From assembly GCF_904846055.1 (NCBI RefSeq), contig NZ_CAJGYV010000001.1, positions 2,294,001-2,358,000 of the forward strand: a stretch of DNA of 64,000 nt, given 5' to 3'. This DNA comes from Psychrobacter ciconiae. Its GTDB lineage: Bacteria > Pseudomonadota > Gammaproteobacteria > Pseudomonadales > Moraxellaceae. The notes under the pieces were generated by a model that ran no database searches, was not told the origin of the DNA, and saw only the letters and a program-made list of their open reading frames with translations. The position numbers were made by a program, and so were the translations under genes. This document shows positions 52,630 to 62,174 of the stretch, piece by piece (the stretch's first letter is position 1; each line of letters begins with the position of its first letter).

Positions 52630-54030
52630 TTATTCATCATCAAAGCTTGCCCCTTGGTAATACTCAGGGGTCAAGTTAGTAAAGCGAGTAAACTGACCTT
52701 CAAAAGCAAGGCGAACCGTTCCTATAGGACCGTTTCGCTGCTTGCCAATAATGATTTCGGCCACCCCTTTTTGGTCGGAGTTTTCGTTATAAACCTCATC
52801 GCGGTAAATAAACATGATCAAATCCGCATCTTGCTCAATTGCCCCTGACTCGCGCAAATCAGACATGATCGGGCGCTTATTTGGGCGGTTCTCAAGACTT
52901 CGGTTAAGCTGAGACAGCGCGATAACGGGGCACTCAAGCTCGCGGGCAAGCGCCTTTAGGCTTCGTGAAATCTCAGAAATTTCGCCAACGCGGTTGTTAT
53001 CTAAACTCGGAACTTTCATCAATTGCAAATAGTCAACGATGATTGCTCCGATTTTTCCTTCATGATTTTTGGCAATCCGGCGGCAACGTGAGCGCAATTC
53101 AGAGGGCGGCAGGGCGGTGCTGTCATCGATGTATAAATGCTTGGATTGCAAGTGCTGAATGGCGTTCATCATTTTTGCCCATTCATCCTCACTCATTTGC
53201 CCTGAGCGCAGGTGCGATTGATTGATCGCGCCCCACGAGGACAACAGCCGCATAACGATGGACTCAGCAGGCATTTCCATCGAAAACACCACCACCGGCA
53301 AATCTTCATTAAACAACACACTTTCGGCAAGGTTCATGGCAAACGTGGTTTTTCCCATTGAAGGTCTGGCTGCCACAATGACCAGATCGCCTTTTTGTAG
53401 CCCTTGGGTTTTGTTGTTGAGCTCAGCAAAGGGCGTCTGAAGTCCGATTAAGCCAAAAGGGTTGGACTTAAGCTCTTGGATTTGATCAACGACGTTGGTC
53501 AAAACGGTCGTGATTCCCACAGGACCGCGCTGCTCGGCGCGTTTGTTATGTTGTTCATTGATGCTAAAAACGGACGCCTCAACGCTGTCTAAAATGTCGC
53601 TTACGCTATGATCTTTTGGATTATAGGCAAGGCTGAGCATCTCATTTCCCGTTTTAATCAATTGGCGCAAGGTGGACAGCTCGCGAACCCGTTGAGCATA
53701 AGCGGTCAGGTTAAATAAGGTCGCGGGGCTTTGGGTTAAAATGTCCGCCAAATAACTGTCACCGCCGGCAAGCTTAAGCAGCTTTTGACCTTCAAGCCAG
53801 TCGTGAACCATCACCGTGTCATAAGGCTCATTGACCGCTGCTAGGTGCATAATGGCTGCAAAAATATGCTGATGGCGCGCGGCATAAAAGTCATCTTTAG
53901 TGACAATGTCCGCAATTTTATCAAAAGACTCCTCAATGCTCATCAAAGAGGCAAGCAGCGCTTTTTCAATATCAATATTGTGGGGTGGCTGCTGACTGAG
54001 TAAGTCCTCAGAGGTGGTTTTGTCGCTCAT
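52630..54030 (-). CDS. dnaB: Replicative DNA helicase DnaB
   Basis: DnaB is the hexameric helicase that unwinds DNA at the replication fork. The N-terminal domain (NIDIEKALLASLM, with DFYAARHQHIF) is followed by the RecA-like domain, with Walker A ARPSMGKTTFAMN and Walker B IIVDYLQLM, then LSQLNRSLENRPNKRP and DLRESGAIEQDADLIMFIYR. No intein is present. ATG 54030 gives 466 residues; the frame opens seven codons earlier. alr follows downstream. A promoter lies at 54087-54115. Confidence 0.97.
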   Translation of the reverse strand: MSDKTTSEDLLSQQPPHNIDIEKALLASLMSIEESFDKIADIVTKDDFYAARHQHIFAAIMHLAAVNEPYDTVMVHDWLEGQKLLKLAGGDSYLADILTQSPATLFNLTAYAQRVRELSTLRQLIKTGNEMLSLAYNPKDHSVSDILDSVEASVFSINEQHNKRAEQRGPVGITTVLTNVVDQIQELKSNPFGLIGLQTPFAELNNKTQGLQKGDLVIVAARPSMGKTTFAMNLAESVLFNEDLPVVVFSMEMPAESIVMRLLSSWGAINQSHLRSGQMSEDEWAKMMNAIQHLQSKHLYIDDSTALPPSELRSRCRRIAKNHEGKIGAIIVDYLQLMKVPSLDNNRVGEISEISRSLKALARELECPVIALSQLNRSLENRPNKRPIMSDLRESGAIEQDADLIMFIYRDEVYNENSDQKGVAEIIIGKQRNGPIGTVRLAFEGQFTRFTNLTPEYYQGASFDDE

Positions 54031-54086
54031 AATGGCACAATCTTCTGTCAAGCTTTAAGTTCGCAAGATAACCCAAATTTTATACG

Positions 54087-54115
54087 ATTATCCTAAATTT
54101 TGATGCTACAATCAA
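54087..54115 (-). promoter_or_regulatory. Sigma70-type promoter of dnaB-alr
   Basis: On the minus strand, TTGATT (54110-54115), 17 bases, and GATAAT (54087-54092), about 50 bases before the ATG at 54030. Confidence 0.6.
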
Positions 54116-54320
54116 AATCACAAGTTTAGCACAGTCTTAACTTTTAAAATTGTGATTTGCTTGGTATTGCCTTATTTTTTAATAAGAATTTTAATTAAAA
54201 ATAACGGTAAGTTTTTGATATTTTTACCAAAAAATTAGTAGCCTATAAATTATTATAAAAAATATATTGTGGTCGATTGCCACCGTCATCATTTTCATTC
54301 ATTAAAACAAGGTTAACGTT

Positions 54321-55373
54321 ATGCCGTCCTTACCGCTATTGATTACCACAGGAGAGCCTGCTGGAATTGGCATGGATATCGTATTGATGCTGGCTCAAAG
54401 TGGCAAGCTTAAAACGCTTAATCGCCCGATTTGGGTGACCGCTGATAATGCCGCCATGCAAGAGCGCGCCGCGCAGCTGATGGCAACAGGAGCGCTTGCT
54501 GCTTGCCCAAACTGGCAAACGGTCAATGTAACCACCGCCCCGCAGTTTGATATTCCAAGTGTTGGGGTGGCGGACTTTGTACTGCTGAACGTACCAACTG
54601 CCAATCACGTTGAGGCAGGACTTATCAACACCGAAAATGCCAAAATGGTACTCAGGCAGCTTGAGCTTGCGCATCAATTGGCGCAAAGCAATCAGGTGGC
54701 GGCGATTGTCACCGGACCTTTGCAAAAATCAGCGCTGATTGATGCCGGAATTCGGCTCCTTGATGGCACGATGTTCAGCGGTCACACTGAGTTTTTTATG
54801 CAGCAAAGCGGCTGCCAAAAAGTAGTGATGATGCTTGCCAACCAAGCGATGAAAGTTGCGCTTGTAACGACTCACTTAGCATTAAAAGACGTTCCTTTTG
54901 CCATCACTCAAGACAACGTCCGCAAAACCGTTCAAATTGTCATGGATGATATGCAAAGCAAATTTGGTCTGCTGCGACCACGCATTTTGGTTTGTGGTCT
55001 CAATCCGCATGCCGGTGAAGGCGGTCATTTGGGCATGGAGGAGATTGAGATCATCAATCCGGTATTGCAGCAATTTATTGAAGCCGGCGCGGATATCTCG
55101 CTTGCTATGCCTGCTGATACCTTGTTTACCCCGCGTCATTTAAGCCATTGTGATGTGGTGATTGCCATGTATCATGACCAAGGCTTGCCGGTGCTCAAAT
55201 CGCACGGTTTTGGCGATACGGTCAATTTGACCCTTGGGCTGCCGTATATTCGCACCTCCGTTGACCACGGCACGGCGCTTGATTTGGCAGGTCGCGGCGG
55301 CGCCAGTGCTACAAGCTTATATCAAGCGGTGGTGATGGCGGACGATATGGCAAATAAGCGTATTGTCAGTTAA
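54321..55373 (+). CDS. pdxA: 4-hydroxythreonine-4-phosphate dehydrogenase
   Basis: PdxA oxidises 4-phosphohydroxy-threonine in the DXP-dependent vitamin B6 pathway. TTGEPAGIGMDI starts the protein, then TGPLQKSALIDAG and FSGHTEFF, and the metal-binding HAGEGGHLGMEE and YHDQGLPVLK. The length is 350, slightly above the ~330 norm. It is followed by rsmA and apaH on the same strand, the well-known pdxA-rsmA-apaH order of gammaproteobacteria. In this case, rsmA seems to have its own promoter. Confidence 0.96.
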   Translation: MPSLPLLITTGEPAGIGMDIVLMLAQSGKLKTLNRPIWVTADNAAMQERAAQLMATGALAACPNWQTVNVTTAPQFDIPSVGVADFVLLNVPTANHVEAGLINTENAKMVLRQLELAHQLAQSNQVAAIVTGPLQKSALIDAGIRLLDGTMFSGHTEFFMQQSGCQKVVMMLANQAMKVALVTTHLALKDVPFAITQDNVRKTVQIVMDDMQSKFGLLRPRILVCGLNPHAGEGGHLGMEEIEIINPVLQQFIEAGADISLAMPADTLFTPRHLSHCDVVIAMYHDQGLPVLKSHGFGDTVNLTLGLPYIRTSVDHGTALDLAGRGGASATSLYQAVVMADDMANKRIVS

Positions 55374-55437
55374 GACAAGCTTTTTTCTTATTTTAAAGCT
55401 GAGCTAAACATCACTTGGGCGCATGGATTTTGGCTGT

Positions 55438-55445
55438 GATATAAT
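55438..55445 (+). promoter_or_regulatory. Extended -10 promoter candidate for rsmA-apaH
   Basis: The -10 hexamer TATAAT (55440-55445) is preceded by TGA, giving TGATATAAT. A weak TTGGGC is at 55415-55420, 19 bases away. It lies inside the longer reading frame of rsmA and supports the ATG at 55528. Confidence 0.5.
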
Positions 55446-55527
55446 TGCGTTTTGCTTGCTTTATTTTTGCCCAATTAAAGCAAAACCAAAGCAGCCAAGC
55501 CCTTTATCATCGCCAGTAAGAGTTGTT

Positions 55528-56412
55528 ATGACCCAATCGCCCTTTGATGCTCAGTCCCTAAAAAATAGCTTACGTGCTGCCAAGCACCAACCCCGAAAAC
55601 GCTTTGGGCAAAACTTTTTACATGACCAAAGCATCATCCGTCAAATCGTTGACAGTATCCATCTACAGCCTCAAGACAATTTGGTCGAAATCGGTCCTGG
55701 AATGGGCGCACTGACCGAGCCGCTATTGGCTGAAGTGGACGCCATGACGGTAGTTGAGCTTGACCGCGATTTGGCGGACAGCTTGCGGATTCGTATTGGG
55801 GCGAACAGTCATCCTGATTTTACCATCATTAAAGCCAACGCGATGGAGGTGGATTTTAGCGCGATTGCCAAAGAGCGCGGCGACCGCTTGCGCGTGGTGG
55901 GCAATTTGCCTTACAACATCTCAACGCCGATTCTATTTCATTTATTAAGCTTTGCAGGCAGCATCAAAGACATGCATTTTATGCTGCAAAAAGAAGTCGT
56001 TGAGCGCATTACTGCCGATGTTGGCAGCAAGACTTATGGCAGATTGTCGGTCATCATTCAGTATTATTGTGATACGGACTATTTGCTGACTGTGCCAAGG
56101 GGCGCTTTTAACCCGCCACCAAAAGTGACCAGCGCTGTATTTCGCTTAACGCCTTTTGAAACAAAGCCAGTGGTTGCCAAAGATGAAGCATTATTTGCGT
56201 TAATCGTCCGAGAAGCGTTTAACCACCGCCGAAAAACCTTGCGCGCTATTTTTAAAGGCTCCTCCCTTTTACCAACGCTTAGCGATAGTGACTTTGAAGC
56301 TTGTCAAATCAACCCGCAGGCAAGACCTGAAACGCTTGCCGTTCATGATTTTGTCAATTTAAGCAATCATATTCAAAGCCTGCCAACAGCGCTTGCTGAA
56401 CTTGATAAGTAA
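55528..56412 (+). CDS. rsmA: 16S rRNA (adenine(1518)-N6/adenine(1519)-N6)-dimethyltransferase
   Basis: RsmA (KsgA) dimethylates two adjacent adenines near the 3' end of 16S r[13 protein letters not shown] near residue 20 is the family start. [14 protein letters not shown] is the SAM-binding motif I, NLPYNIS is the catalytic motif IV, and [17 protein letters not shown] follows. The start at ATG 55528 gives 294 residues; the frame reads back to 55423, through the likely promoter. A 19-base palindrome overlaps the stop codon, and apaH follows after 125 bases. Confidence 0.96.
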   Translation: MTQSPFDAQSLKNSLRAAKHQPRKRFGQNFLHDQSIIRQIVDSIHLQPQDNLVEIGPGMGALTEPLLAEVDAMTVVELDRDLADSLRIRIGANSHPDFTIIKANAMEVDFSAIAKERGDRLRVVGNLPYNISTPILFHLLSFAGSIKDMHFMLQKEVVERITADVGSKTYGRLSVIIQYYCDTDYLLTVPRGAFNPPPKVTSAVFRLTPFETKPVVAKDEALFALIVREAFNHRRKTLRAIFKGSSLLPTLSDSDFEACQINPQARPETLAVHDFVNLSNHIQSLPTALAELDK

Positions 56413-56429
56413 GATTGATAATCAATCTT
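56411..56429. repeat. Perfect 9-base inverted repeat at the rsmA stop
   Basis: AAGATTGAT-A-ATCAATCTT is an exact palindrome around one central base. It overlaps the last base of the rsmA stop codon. It has no T-run and is too tight for an RNA hairpin, so a protein-binding site is more likely than a terminator. Confidence 0.6.
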
Positions 56430-56537
56430 GCCTTGAAAATTGCGGCTTTATCCCAAAAAAGAAGAACAGTTTAGTCAAATCAAAAAAGCGGGAAGTCATT
56501 GCCGCTTTAAAAAAACCATCAGTAAAATTGAGAGATT

Positions 56538-57389
56538 ATGAGTTTTCGTCATCAATACGTCATTGGAGATTTGCAAGGTTGTCACGCGGCTTATCAGCAG
56601 CTGTTAAAAAGTTTAAAATTTGACCCTGAACAAGACAGGCTTTGGTTTGCAGGGGATTTGGTCGCTCGCGGTGAGGACTCGCTCAACACCCTTCGCGATG
56701 TCAAGGCGCTTTGTGAGCGCGGTGCGGCAGGGGTGGTGCTTGGTAATCACGATTTGAACTTGATTGCTGTTTGGCGCGGCGCAACCAAAATCCGCAAAAA
56801 AGACAAAACTGCGCCGATTTTTAAAGCCGATGATTGCGATGAGCTGTTAGATTGGCTCAGGCAGCAGCCGCTATTGGCGTATCCTGATGACAAAACGGTG
56901 ATGGTTCATGCCGGAATCCCGCCACATTGGACGATTAATGAGGCGGAAAGTTACGCGCGGCAGCTCGAAGCTCAGCTAAAAAGTAGCCTCCATCAGCTTG
57001 ACCGATTACTGCCGCATTTATACAGCAATGACGCTGATGAGTGGACGGACAGCATCAACGGCTTTACCAAAATGCGCGCGATTGCCAATTATTTTACTCG
57101 GATGCGACTTTGCAAAGCCGATGGCACGCTTGAATTTAGCTTCACCTCAAGCCTTGATGATGCCATGCCTGAGGGATTTTTGCCGTGGTTTGAATGGCAA
57201 GTGCCGCGCGAGCGCAAAATTTTATTTGGGCATTGGGCAGCGCTGAAAGCCAAAATTGACTTGCCTTATGCCAAAGCTCTTGATGGTGGCTGCGTTTGGG
57301 GCAATAATTTGGTGGCATACCGCTTGGAGGATGAAGCCACCATCACCTCAAGCGCCAAATGCCCAAAACCGCGAACCAATAAAAAATAA
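56538..57389 (+). CDS. apaH: Symmetrical bis(5'-nucleosyl)-tetraphosphatase
   Basis: ApaH splits Ap4A to two ADP and also removes Np4 caps from RNA. The calcineurin-type metal motifs are GDLQGCHAAYQQL (about residues 10-22), GDLVARGEDSL, GNHDLN and VHAGIPPHWT. FGHWAAL near the C-terminus is also conserved. The usual D-x-H at the first site reads DLQGCH, as in ApaH. The length, 283 residues, is normal. It is third in pdxA-rsmA-apaH; the apaG gene often found here between rsmA and apaH is absent. Confidence 0.95.
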   Translation: MSFRHQYVIGDLQGCHAAYQQLLKSLKFDPEQDRLWFAGDLVARGEDSLNTLRDVKALCERGAAGVVLGNHDLNLIAVWRGATKIRKKDKTAPIFKADDCDELLDWLRQQPLLAYPDDKTVMVHAGIPPHWTINEAESYARQLEAQLKSSLHQLDRLLPHLYSNDADEWTDSINGFTKMRAIANYFTRMRLCKADGTLEFSFTSSLDDAMPEGFLPWFEWQVPRERKILFGHWAALKAKIDLPYAKALDGGCVWGNNLVAYRLEDEATITSSAKCPKPRTNKK

Positions 57390-57431
57390 CCCGACGTTGT
57401 TGATACTCTTGATGACCGCCTTACTGCTGAA

Positions 57432-59843
57432 TTAATCAGGCAGATTGGGCGGTTTTTTAGGTTTTGGTAGCGGGGTTTTGGCATTGCAAGTGGTGTCATC
57501 GGCTTGCGTTGCCAAGTTTTCATATTGAATATTGTCACAAGGCGGCGCGCTGTTGAGGTCGCTATCGTTTAGCCCGTCATCTAAATCGACTACTTTTTTT
57601 GGGGTTTCACTGACGGGCGTCAACATATCACTGGCAGAGCTGGGTTGAGTCGCCGTTAATGCTGGGCTGTTATCATTATTGTAATGAATATCTGTTGTGG
57701 TTTCCGCCGAGGGTATCGGTTGCGAGGTCACTTGAACGTCAGACAAGCGCCTAACGACATAATTGTTTGGAATAGGTTTGCCGTTTTTTTGTGCCACATC
57801 TTCAAAGATCATATGACCTTGGCTGTTAATCCGTGCGTATTTCATTGGCTTTTCACGCGGCCATAAAAAATCAGAAGGTTGGCTGATTAAATGGGCGAAT
57901 AACAACTTGCCTAAACGACCCCATTCTAAAATTTTCACATCTTTTGAGCGCAAGGCAACAATGAGCGCTAAGGTGAAACTGACCATCAAGTTGACCAAAC
58001 CAATCAGCGCGACGCCTAAAACTGAAATCAGCACTAAAGAGAGGCTCATTTGCTCCGCGCCCACGTTAAATAAGCCATGAGCTAAGTTCGCTGAAGCAAA
58101 GGCAATGTGGCGAATGTCGATAGGAAGCCCGAAAATAAAGCCAATGGTCGCGGTACTGCCCAAAAATACCCCAAAGATAAAGTTCCCCATAATCGCGCCA
58201 AGGTTGGTCTCGACAAAATCCCCAAAGCGCTCTACCCAAGTTTTGGACAGCATTTTTTTGACCAGCCAATGGCGTTTAATGCGCGCCCCAACTTTATTAT
58301 AAACCGCCAAGTTATCGTAATAACCAGCGATCAGTCCTGACAAAAACAAATAAACACCGGCAATGGCAGCGTGCGGCAGCGCAAGGGAATGAAACGGGTC
58401 AAGCTCATGCAATAAATGCGCGGCTTTATCGGTGTTGATCATCGGCTGACCTGTATAGTGCAGCCAAATAAATGAGATGAGAAAGGCAACCGGCGCTGCC
58501 ATCAGGACGTTCCCCATGATGGCGATAAACTGGGTTCGCATGATATCGACGATTAATTCGGACAATTTGGTCAACTGATGCGACTTTTTGCCCGAGCTGC
58601 TAGAAACGGTTGACGCAATCGCCGCTGCCGTCATGGCAGGCTGTTTGGTCGCCACCGTGCCATGAATGATATGAATAAATACAAAGCCCAAACCATAAAT
58701 CATGCTGTTGACAAACGCGCGACCCATGGGAGCAAGCGCCAATTGATATGCCAAAATTTTGGTCGTTCCCATAAAGGCAATAACAAAGCCACCGGTCGCT
58801 GCCATCTTAAACATTCGGCGATAGCCGGCTTTATCGGTACTGATATAATGCTCACCGCGGCGGCTGGCATTTTCAGTGACTTTTCTTGATAACAGCTTGG
58901 TATTGTTATCAATCAAATACATGATGCTATAGCGGCGACTGGCGGCAATGATCAGCGTTTGGATCAGCTCAATGATGGCTTTGTCGCGTTTTTTAGGGTC
59001 GTAAGTCAGCAATTCAGTTAAAATCCGCATCCGCTGAAGACTTTGGTCAAGCCTTAACATCATATTGGTGGCGCGAATGGAAATTCCGGTTTTATAGATG
59101 CGCTTGCGAACGGTGGCGACGATATCTTCACATTGCTCAAGCATCACCAAAAGCGGCGCCGGATCGACCGCCTCTTTTGGGATAATGTCGGTTAGGGTGT
59201 CAAGCTCATGCGCCTCACGATACTGATTGACAAATAACACCGCTTCTTGGTTTTGAGCCACAAAAGATGCCGAATAGTTCAGAATCTGCGGATACGACTC
59301 CATCAGATCTGGATGCAATCCAACACCCGTAATGCGGTAAGATAAAATGATAATGGCGTTTAAAATGTTATTTTTAACCGTAGCAACTAAGTGCAAATGC
59401 TCATCGCTCACTTTTAGCAAAGCGACCAGCGCATCCCATTTTTCAGGATAAATATTGGTAAGCCAGCGCTCATCAAAGCGGTTGTCTAGCAAAAATGCGA
59501 CCAGCTCTACCACAGAATCATCTTCAGGAAGCAGCGGCAAAAATCTGTGACCAATCAAGCGCCGCAAACTAATAAAAAACCCTTGGTCCGACATAATGCC
59601 CGTATCAGTAAATAGCGCAATTTGGCGATACTGAATGATTAGCTTGAGCACAAAGCTTGAAAGTCCATCGGCATATTCAGGATGCGCCGTCAAAATATCG
59701 ATCAGCTCTTGAATACGCGCATTGGCAAGCTCAACTTCTCTATCAGGCGCTTGCAGCTCATCAATCAAGCGTTTTAACACGGATGCTTCAGGAACATCAC
59801 TGAGCGCCGTAATCTGCTGTAAAATGCGTTTTATCTCTGACAC
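57432..59843 (-). CDS. Gcr-type 'site-specific recombinase' family membrane protein
   Basis: This large protein (803 residues from GTG 59843) belongs to the family named after Neisseria gcr. The N-terminal ~370 residues are helical and soluble (LKRLIDELQAPDREVELANARI). From about residue 375 there are at least five or six membrane segments (GFVIAFMGTTKILAYQLALAPMG, AAIAGVYLFLSGLIAGYYDN, GNFIFGVFLGSTATIGFIFGLPI). The C-terminal ~110 residues are polar. No recombinase motif is visible, so the family name may mislead. GTG 59843 has AGGTG upstream; a TTG start at 59921 would add 26 polar residues. The gene is convergent with apaH. Confidence 0.82.
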   Translation of the reverse strand: MSEIKRILQQITALSDVPEASVLKRLIDELQAPDREVELANARIQELIDILTAHPEYADGLSSFVLKLIIQYRQIALFTDTGIMSDQGFFISLRRLIGHRFLPLLPEDDSVVELVAFLLDNRFDERWLTNIYPEKWDALVALLKVSDEHLHLVATVKNNILNAIIILSYRITGVGLHPDLMESYPQILNYSASFVAQNQEAVLFVNQYREAHELDTLTDIIPKEAVDPAPLLVMLEQCEDIVATVRKRIYKTGISIRATNMMLRLDQSLQRMRILTELLTYDPKKRDKAIIELIQTLIIAASRRYSIMYLIDNNTKLLSRKVTENASRRGEHYISTDKAGYRRMFKMAATGGFVIAFMGTTKILAYQLALAPMGRAFVNSMIYGLGFVFIHIIHGTVATKQPAMTAAAIASTVSSSSGKKSHQLTKLSELIVDIMRTQFIAIMGNVLMAAPVAFLISFIWLHYTGQPMINTDKAAHLLHELDPFHSLALPHAAIAGVYLFLSGLIAGYYDNLAVYNKVGARIKRHWLVKKMLSKTWVERFGDFVETNLGAIMGNFIFGVFLGSTATIGFIFGLPIDIRHIAFASANLAHGLFNVGAEQMSLSLVLISVLGVALIGLVNLMVSFTLALIVALRSKDVKILEWGRLGKLLFAHLISQPSDFLWPREKPMKYARINSQGHMIFEDVAQKNGKPIPNNYVVRRLSDVQVTSQPIPSAETTTDIHYNNDNSPALTATQPSSASDMLTPVSETPKKVVDLDDGLNDSDLNSAPPCDNIQYENLATQADDTTCNAKTPLPKPKKPPNLPD

Positions 59844-60212
59844 CTGACACCTATTATCGTTATTCGCGTGTTTATGAAATACTGACGTTCGTTTTGACGC
59901 CTTGTTGGTGAATAAAATCAAACCTCAAAATTTGGCTTACTGGTAGTCGTCCTTACTTATAAAGCTCACCGTATTCTAATTGGAATCCTTTAAAAATGTT
60001 CAACTATTTTGTTAGCAGGTGCAAAAATAAAGCTTGAGTTGACAAAAAGGACAGCGGTTGCTGCCCTAGGGAGTGGTTTTAATGGCGTTATTTATATGAC
60101 TGGATTTGGTTTTGTTAGCACAATAAAAGATTGCAGCGCCAATTAAAAATAGCAGATGGTAATAGCTTAATTCCAATTTGGCGCAAGCAATCAAGCCGTT
60201 AAGGCGAAAGCA
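59844..60212. other. Gap between the Gcr-like gene and the acyl-CoA dehydrogenases
   Basis: No gene is seen in these 369 bases. They hold a terminator on the minus strand (60044-60066) and an inverted repeat of GCGCCAA and TTGGCGC, near 60140 and 60180. The region before 59843 must carry the promoter of the Gcr-like gene, but no clear one was found. Confidence 0.5.
60044..60066 (-). terminator. Intrinsic terminator downstream of the first acyl-CoA dehydrogenase
   Basis: On the minus strand, GGGCAGC and GCTGTCC form a stem (one G-U pair) with an AACC loop, followed by TTTTT. It lies about 145 bases after the stop codon at 60213. Confidence 0.75.
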
Positions 60213-61997
60213 TTAGCTTTTGGCTTGGTTAAAGTAGTCCAAATCAAAGCTCATAATTGGATCGCTTCCTGCCTCAACCATTTTTGCGTGTGCCTCAAGC
60301 CGTGGCAAAATCCGCGCCACAAAATAATCGGCAAGCTTGGCTTTGTTGTCATAAAATACGCCGTCTTTGCCGTTTGCCGCCTCAACCATCATTGCGAACA
60401 TATAGGCATAGCACAGATATCCTGCGGCGTGCATAAAGTCGACCGCGCAGCCGTTGATTTCGCTTTTACGCGAGCCAATGTTGTTAAGCACAGTTTTGGT
60501 GAGCTGCTCGATGGTGTCAGCGGATTTTAGCGTTGCGGATTTGATGGCGTGATCGGCGGTCATATTGGTGACAAAATCGCGGATTTCCTCTAAAAAGTTC
60601 AGCAGATACTTGCCGTCATTTTTTGCAACCTTTCGACCCAAAAAGTCCAGCGCCTGAATGCCGTTTGCGCCCTCATAAATCTGTGCAATTCGGGTATCGC
60701 GGACGATTTGCTCCATGCCCCATTCTTTGATATAGCCGTGACCGCCAAAAACTTGCTGACAATCTACGGTGGCTTCAAACGCTTTATCGGTCAAAAAGGC
60801 TTTGGCAATCGGCGTTAGCAGTGCTACACGGGTCGCGGCGGCTTGAGCGGCTTCCATATCGGTGCTGAACTTTTCAGTATCGAGCTGTTTTGCCACATAC
60901 ATCGCAAAGCAGCGCGACGCCTCGCTGTTGGCTTTGGCGTTGAGCAGCATCCGGCGAACGTCAGCATGATAAATGATGGCATCAGCAGGCTTTTCTGGGC
61001 TTTGGATTTGGGTATCGCTGCGACCTTGACCGCGATCCACAGCATATTGCGCCGCGTTTTGGTAAGCAAGCTCTGTGCCGCCAAGACCTTGAAGCCCCAT
61101 GGTGACGCGCTCATAGTTCATCATGATAAACATGGAGGACAACCCTGTATTTTCTGCGCCAACCATCCAGCCTTGAGCGCCATCAAAGTTCATCACGCAA
61201 GTGGCAGACGCTTTGATGCCCATTTTGTGCTCAATAGACCCTGCCGCCACCTTATTGCGAGCGCCTAAGCTGCCATCGTCATTCACTAAAAATTTGGGCA
61301 CTAAAAATAATGAAATACCTTTTGAGCCCTCAGGCGCGTTTGGCGTTTTGGCAAGCACCAAATGGATGATATTTTCGGTTAAATCATGCTCGCCGCCGGT
61401 GATAAAGATTTTGGTTCCTGAAATATTGTAACTGCCGTCGTCGTTTGGCGTGGCTTTGGTTTTGATGATTCCCAAATCCGTTCCGGCGTGCGGCTCGGTC
61501 AAGCACATCGTTCCTGACCAAATCCCTGAATACAGATTTTCTAGATATTTTTCTTTTTGCGCCTCACTTGCCGCCGCGTTTAAGCAAATGGTCGCGCCAA
61601 CAGTAAGGTTAGGGTAGAGCGCAAAGGATTGGTTGGTGGTGAACATCATCTCCTCGGTGAGCATAGTGACCATCTTAGGAAAGCCTTGACCACCAAACTC
61701 TGGATTGCCGCCAAGACCGACCCAGCCTGACTCGGCATACTGCTGATAGGCATCTTTAAAGCCTGTGGGTGTTGTCACCACGCCATCGCCTTGATAGCGA
61801 GCGCCCTCGTCATCGCCCGATTGATTGAGCGGCAGCAGCACATTTTTAGAAAATTTTGCCATTTCTTCTAAAATCATATCGACCGTTTCGATATCGACGT
61901 GGGCTAAATTTTCATTAGTTTGCCAAAAGCTTGGAGCGTCAAAAACGTCCGTTAAAATAAAGCGCATGTCTTGCAAGGGCGCGTTATAATCCGCCAT
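60213..61997 (-). CDS. Acyl-CoA dehydrogenase (long, ~600-residue type)
   Basis: This flavoenzyme carries out the first oxidation of fatty acyl-CoA beta-oxidation. MCLTEPHAGTDLGIIKT has the FAD-facing loop near 165; HKMGIKASATCVMNFDGAQG follows, with the acyl pocket. FGGHGYIKEWGMEQIVRDTRIAQIYEGANGIQ holds the catalytic-type Glu near residue 440. The C-terminal ~130 residues are the added four-helix domain of this subgroup. The 594-residue length is normal for it. It is a close paralogue of the next gene, which lies 178 bases upstream on the same strand with a terminator between. Confidence 0.93.
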   Translation of the reverse strand: MADYNAPLQDMRFILTDVFDAPSFWQTNENLAHVDIETVDMILEEMAKFSKNVLLPLNQSGDDEGARYQGDGVVTTPTGFKDAYQQYAESGWVGLGGNPEFGGQGFPKMVTMLTEEMMFTTNQSFALYPNLTVGATICLNAAASEAQKEKYLENLYSGIWSGTMCLTEPHAGTDLGIIKTKATPNDDGSYNISGTKIFITGGEHDLTENIIHLVLAKTPNAPEGSKGISLFLVPKFLVNDDGSLGARNKVAAGSIEHKMGIKASATCVMNFDGAQGWMVGAENTGLSSMFIMMNYERVTMGLQGLGGTELAYQNAAQYAVDRGQGRSDTQIQSPEKPADAIIYHADVRRMLLNAKANSEASRCFAMYVAKQLDTEKFSTDMEAAQAAATRVALLTPIAKAFLTDKAFEATVDCQQVFGGHGYIKEWGMEQIVRDTRIAQIYEGANGIQALDFLGRKVAKNDGKYLLNFLEEIRDFVTNMTADHAIKSATLKSADTIEQLTKTVLNNIGSRKSEINGCAVDFMHAAGYLCYAYMFAMMVEAANGKDGVFYDNKAKLADYFVARILPRLEAHAKMVEAGSDPIMSFDLDYFNQAKS

Positions 61998-62122
61998 AAG
62001 AACTCCTTAAAGAAATAAGTTATCGTTATTTATTATTACAATTCAAAGTGCTTTTAAAATAGTAGCAAATCAAAGCCCACTTTTATGTAGCGCTTCGTGA
62101 CTGGCTATTCAAATAAATGGCT

Positions 62123-62151
62123 AAAAAAACGGCAACCGATGATGGCTGCCG
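62123..62151 (-). terminator. Intrinsic terminator between the two acyl-CoA dehydrogenases
   Basis: On the minus strand, CGGCAGCC and GGTTGCCG pair (one G-U) around ATCATC, followed by TTTTTTT. It suggests that the two genes are transcribed mostly separately. Confidence 0.82.
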
Positions 62152-62174
62152 AAAGTTAATATGAAGAATATATA

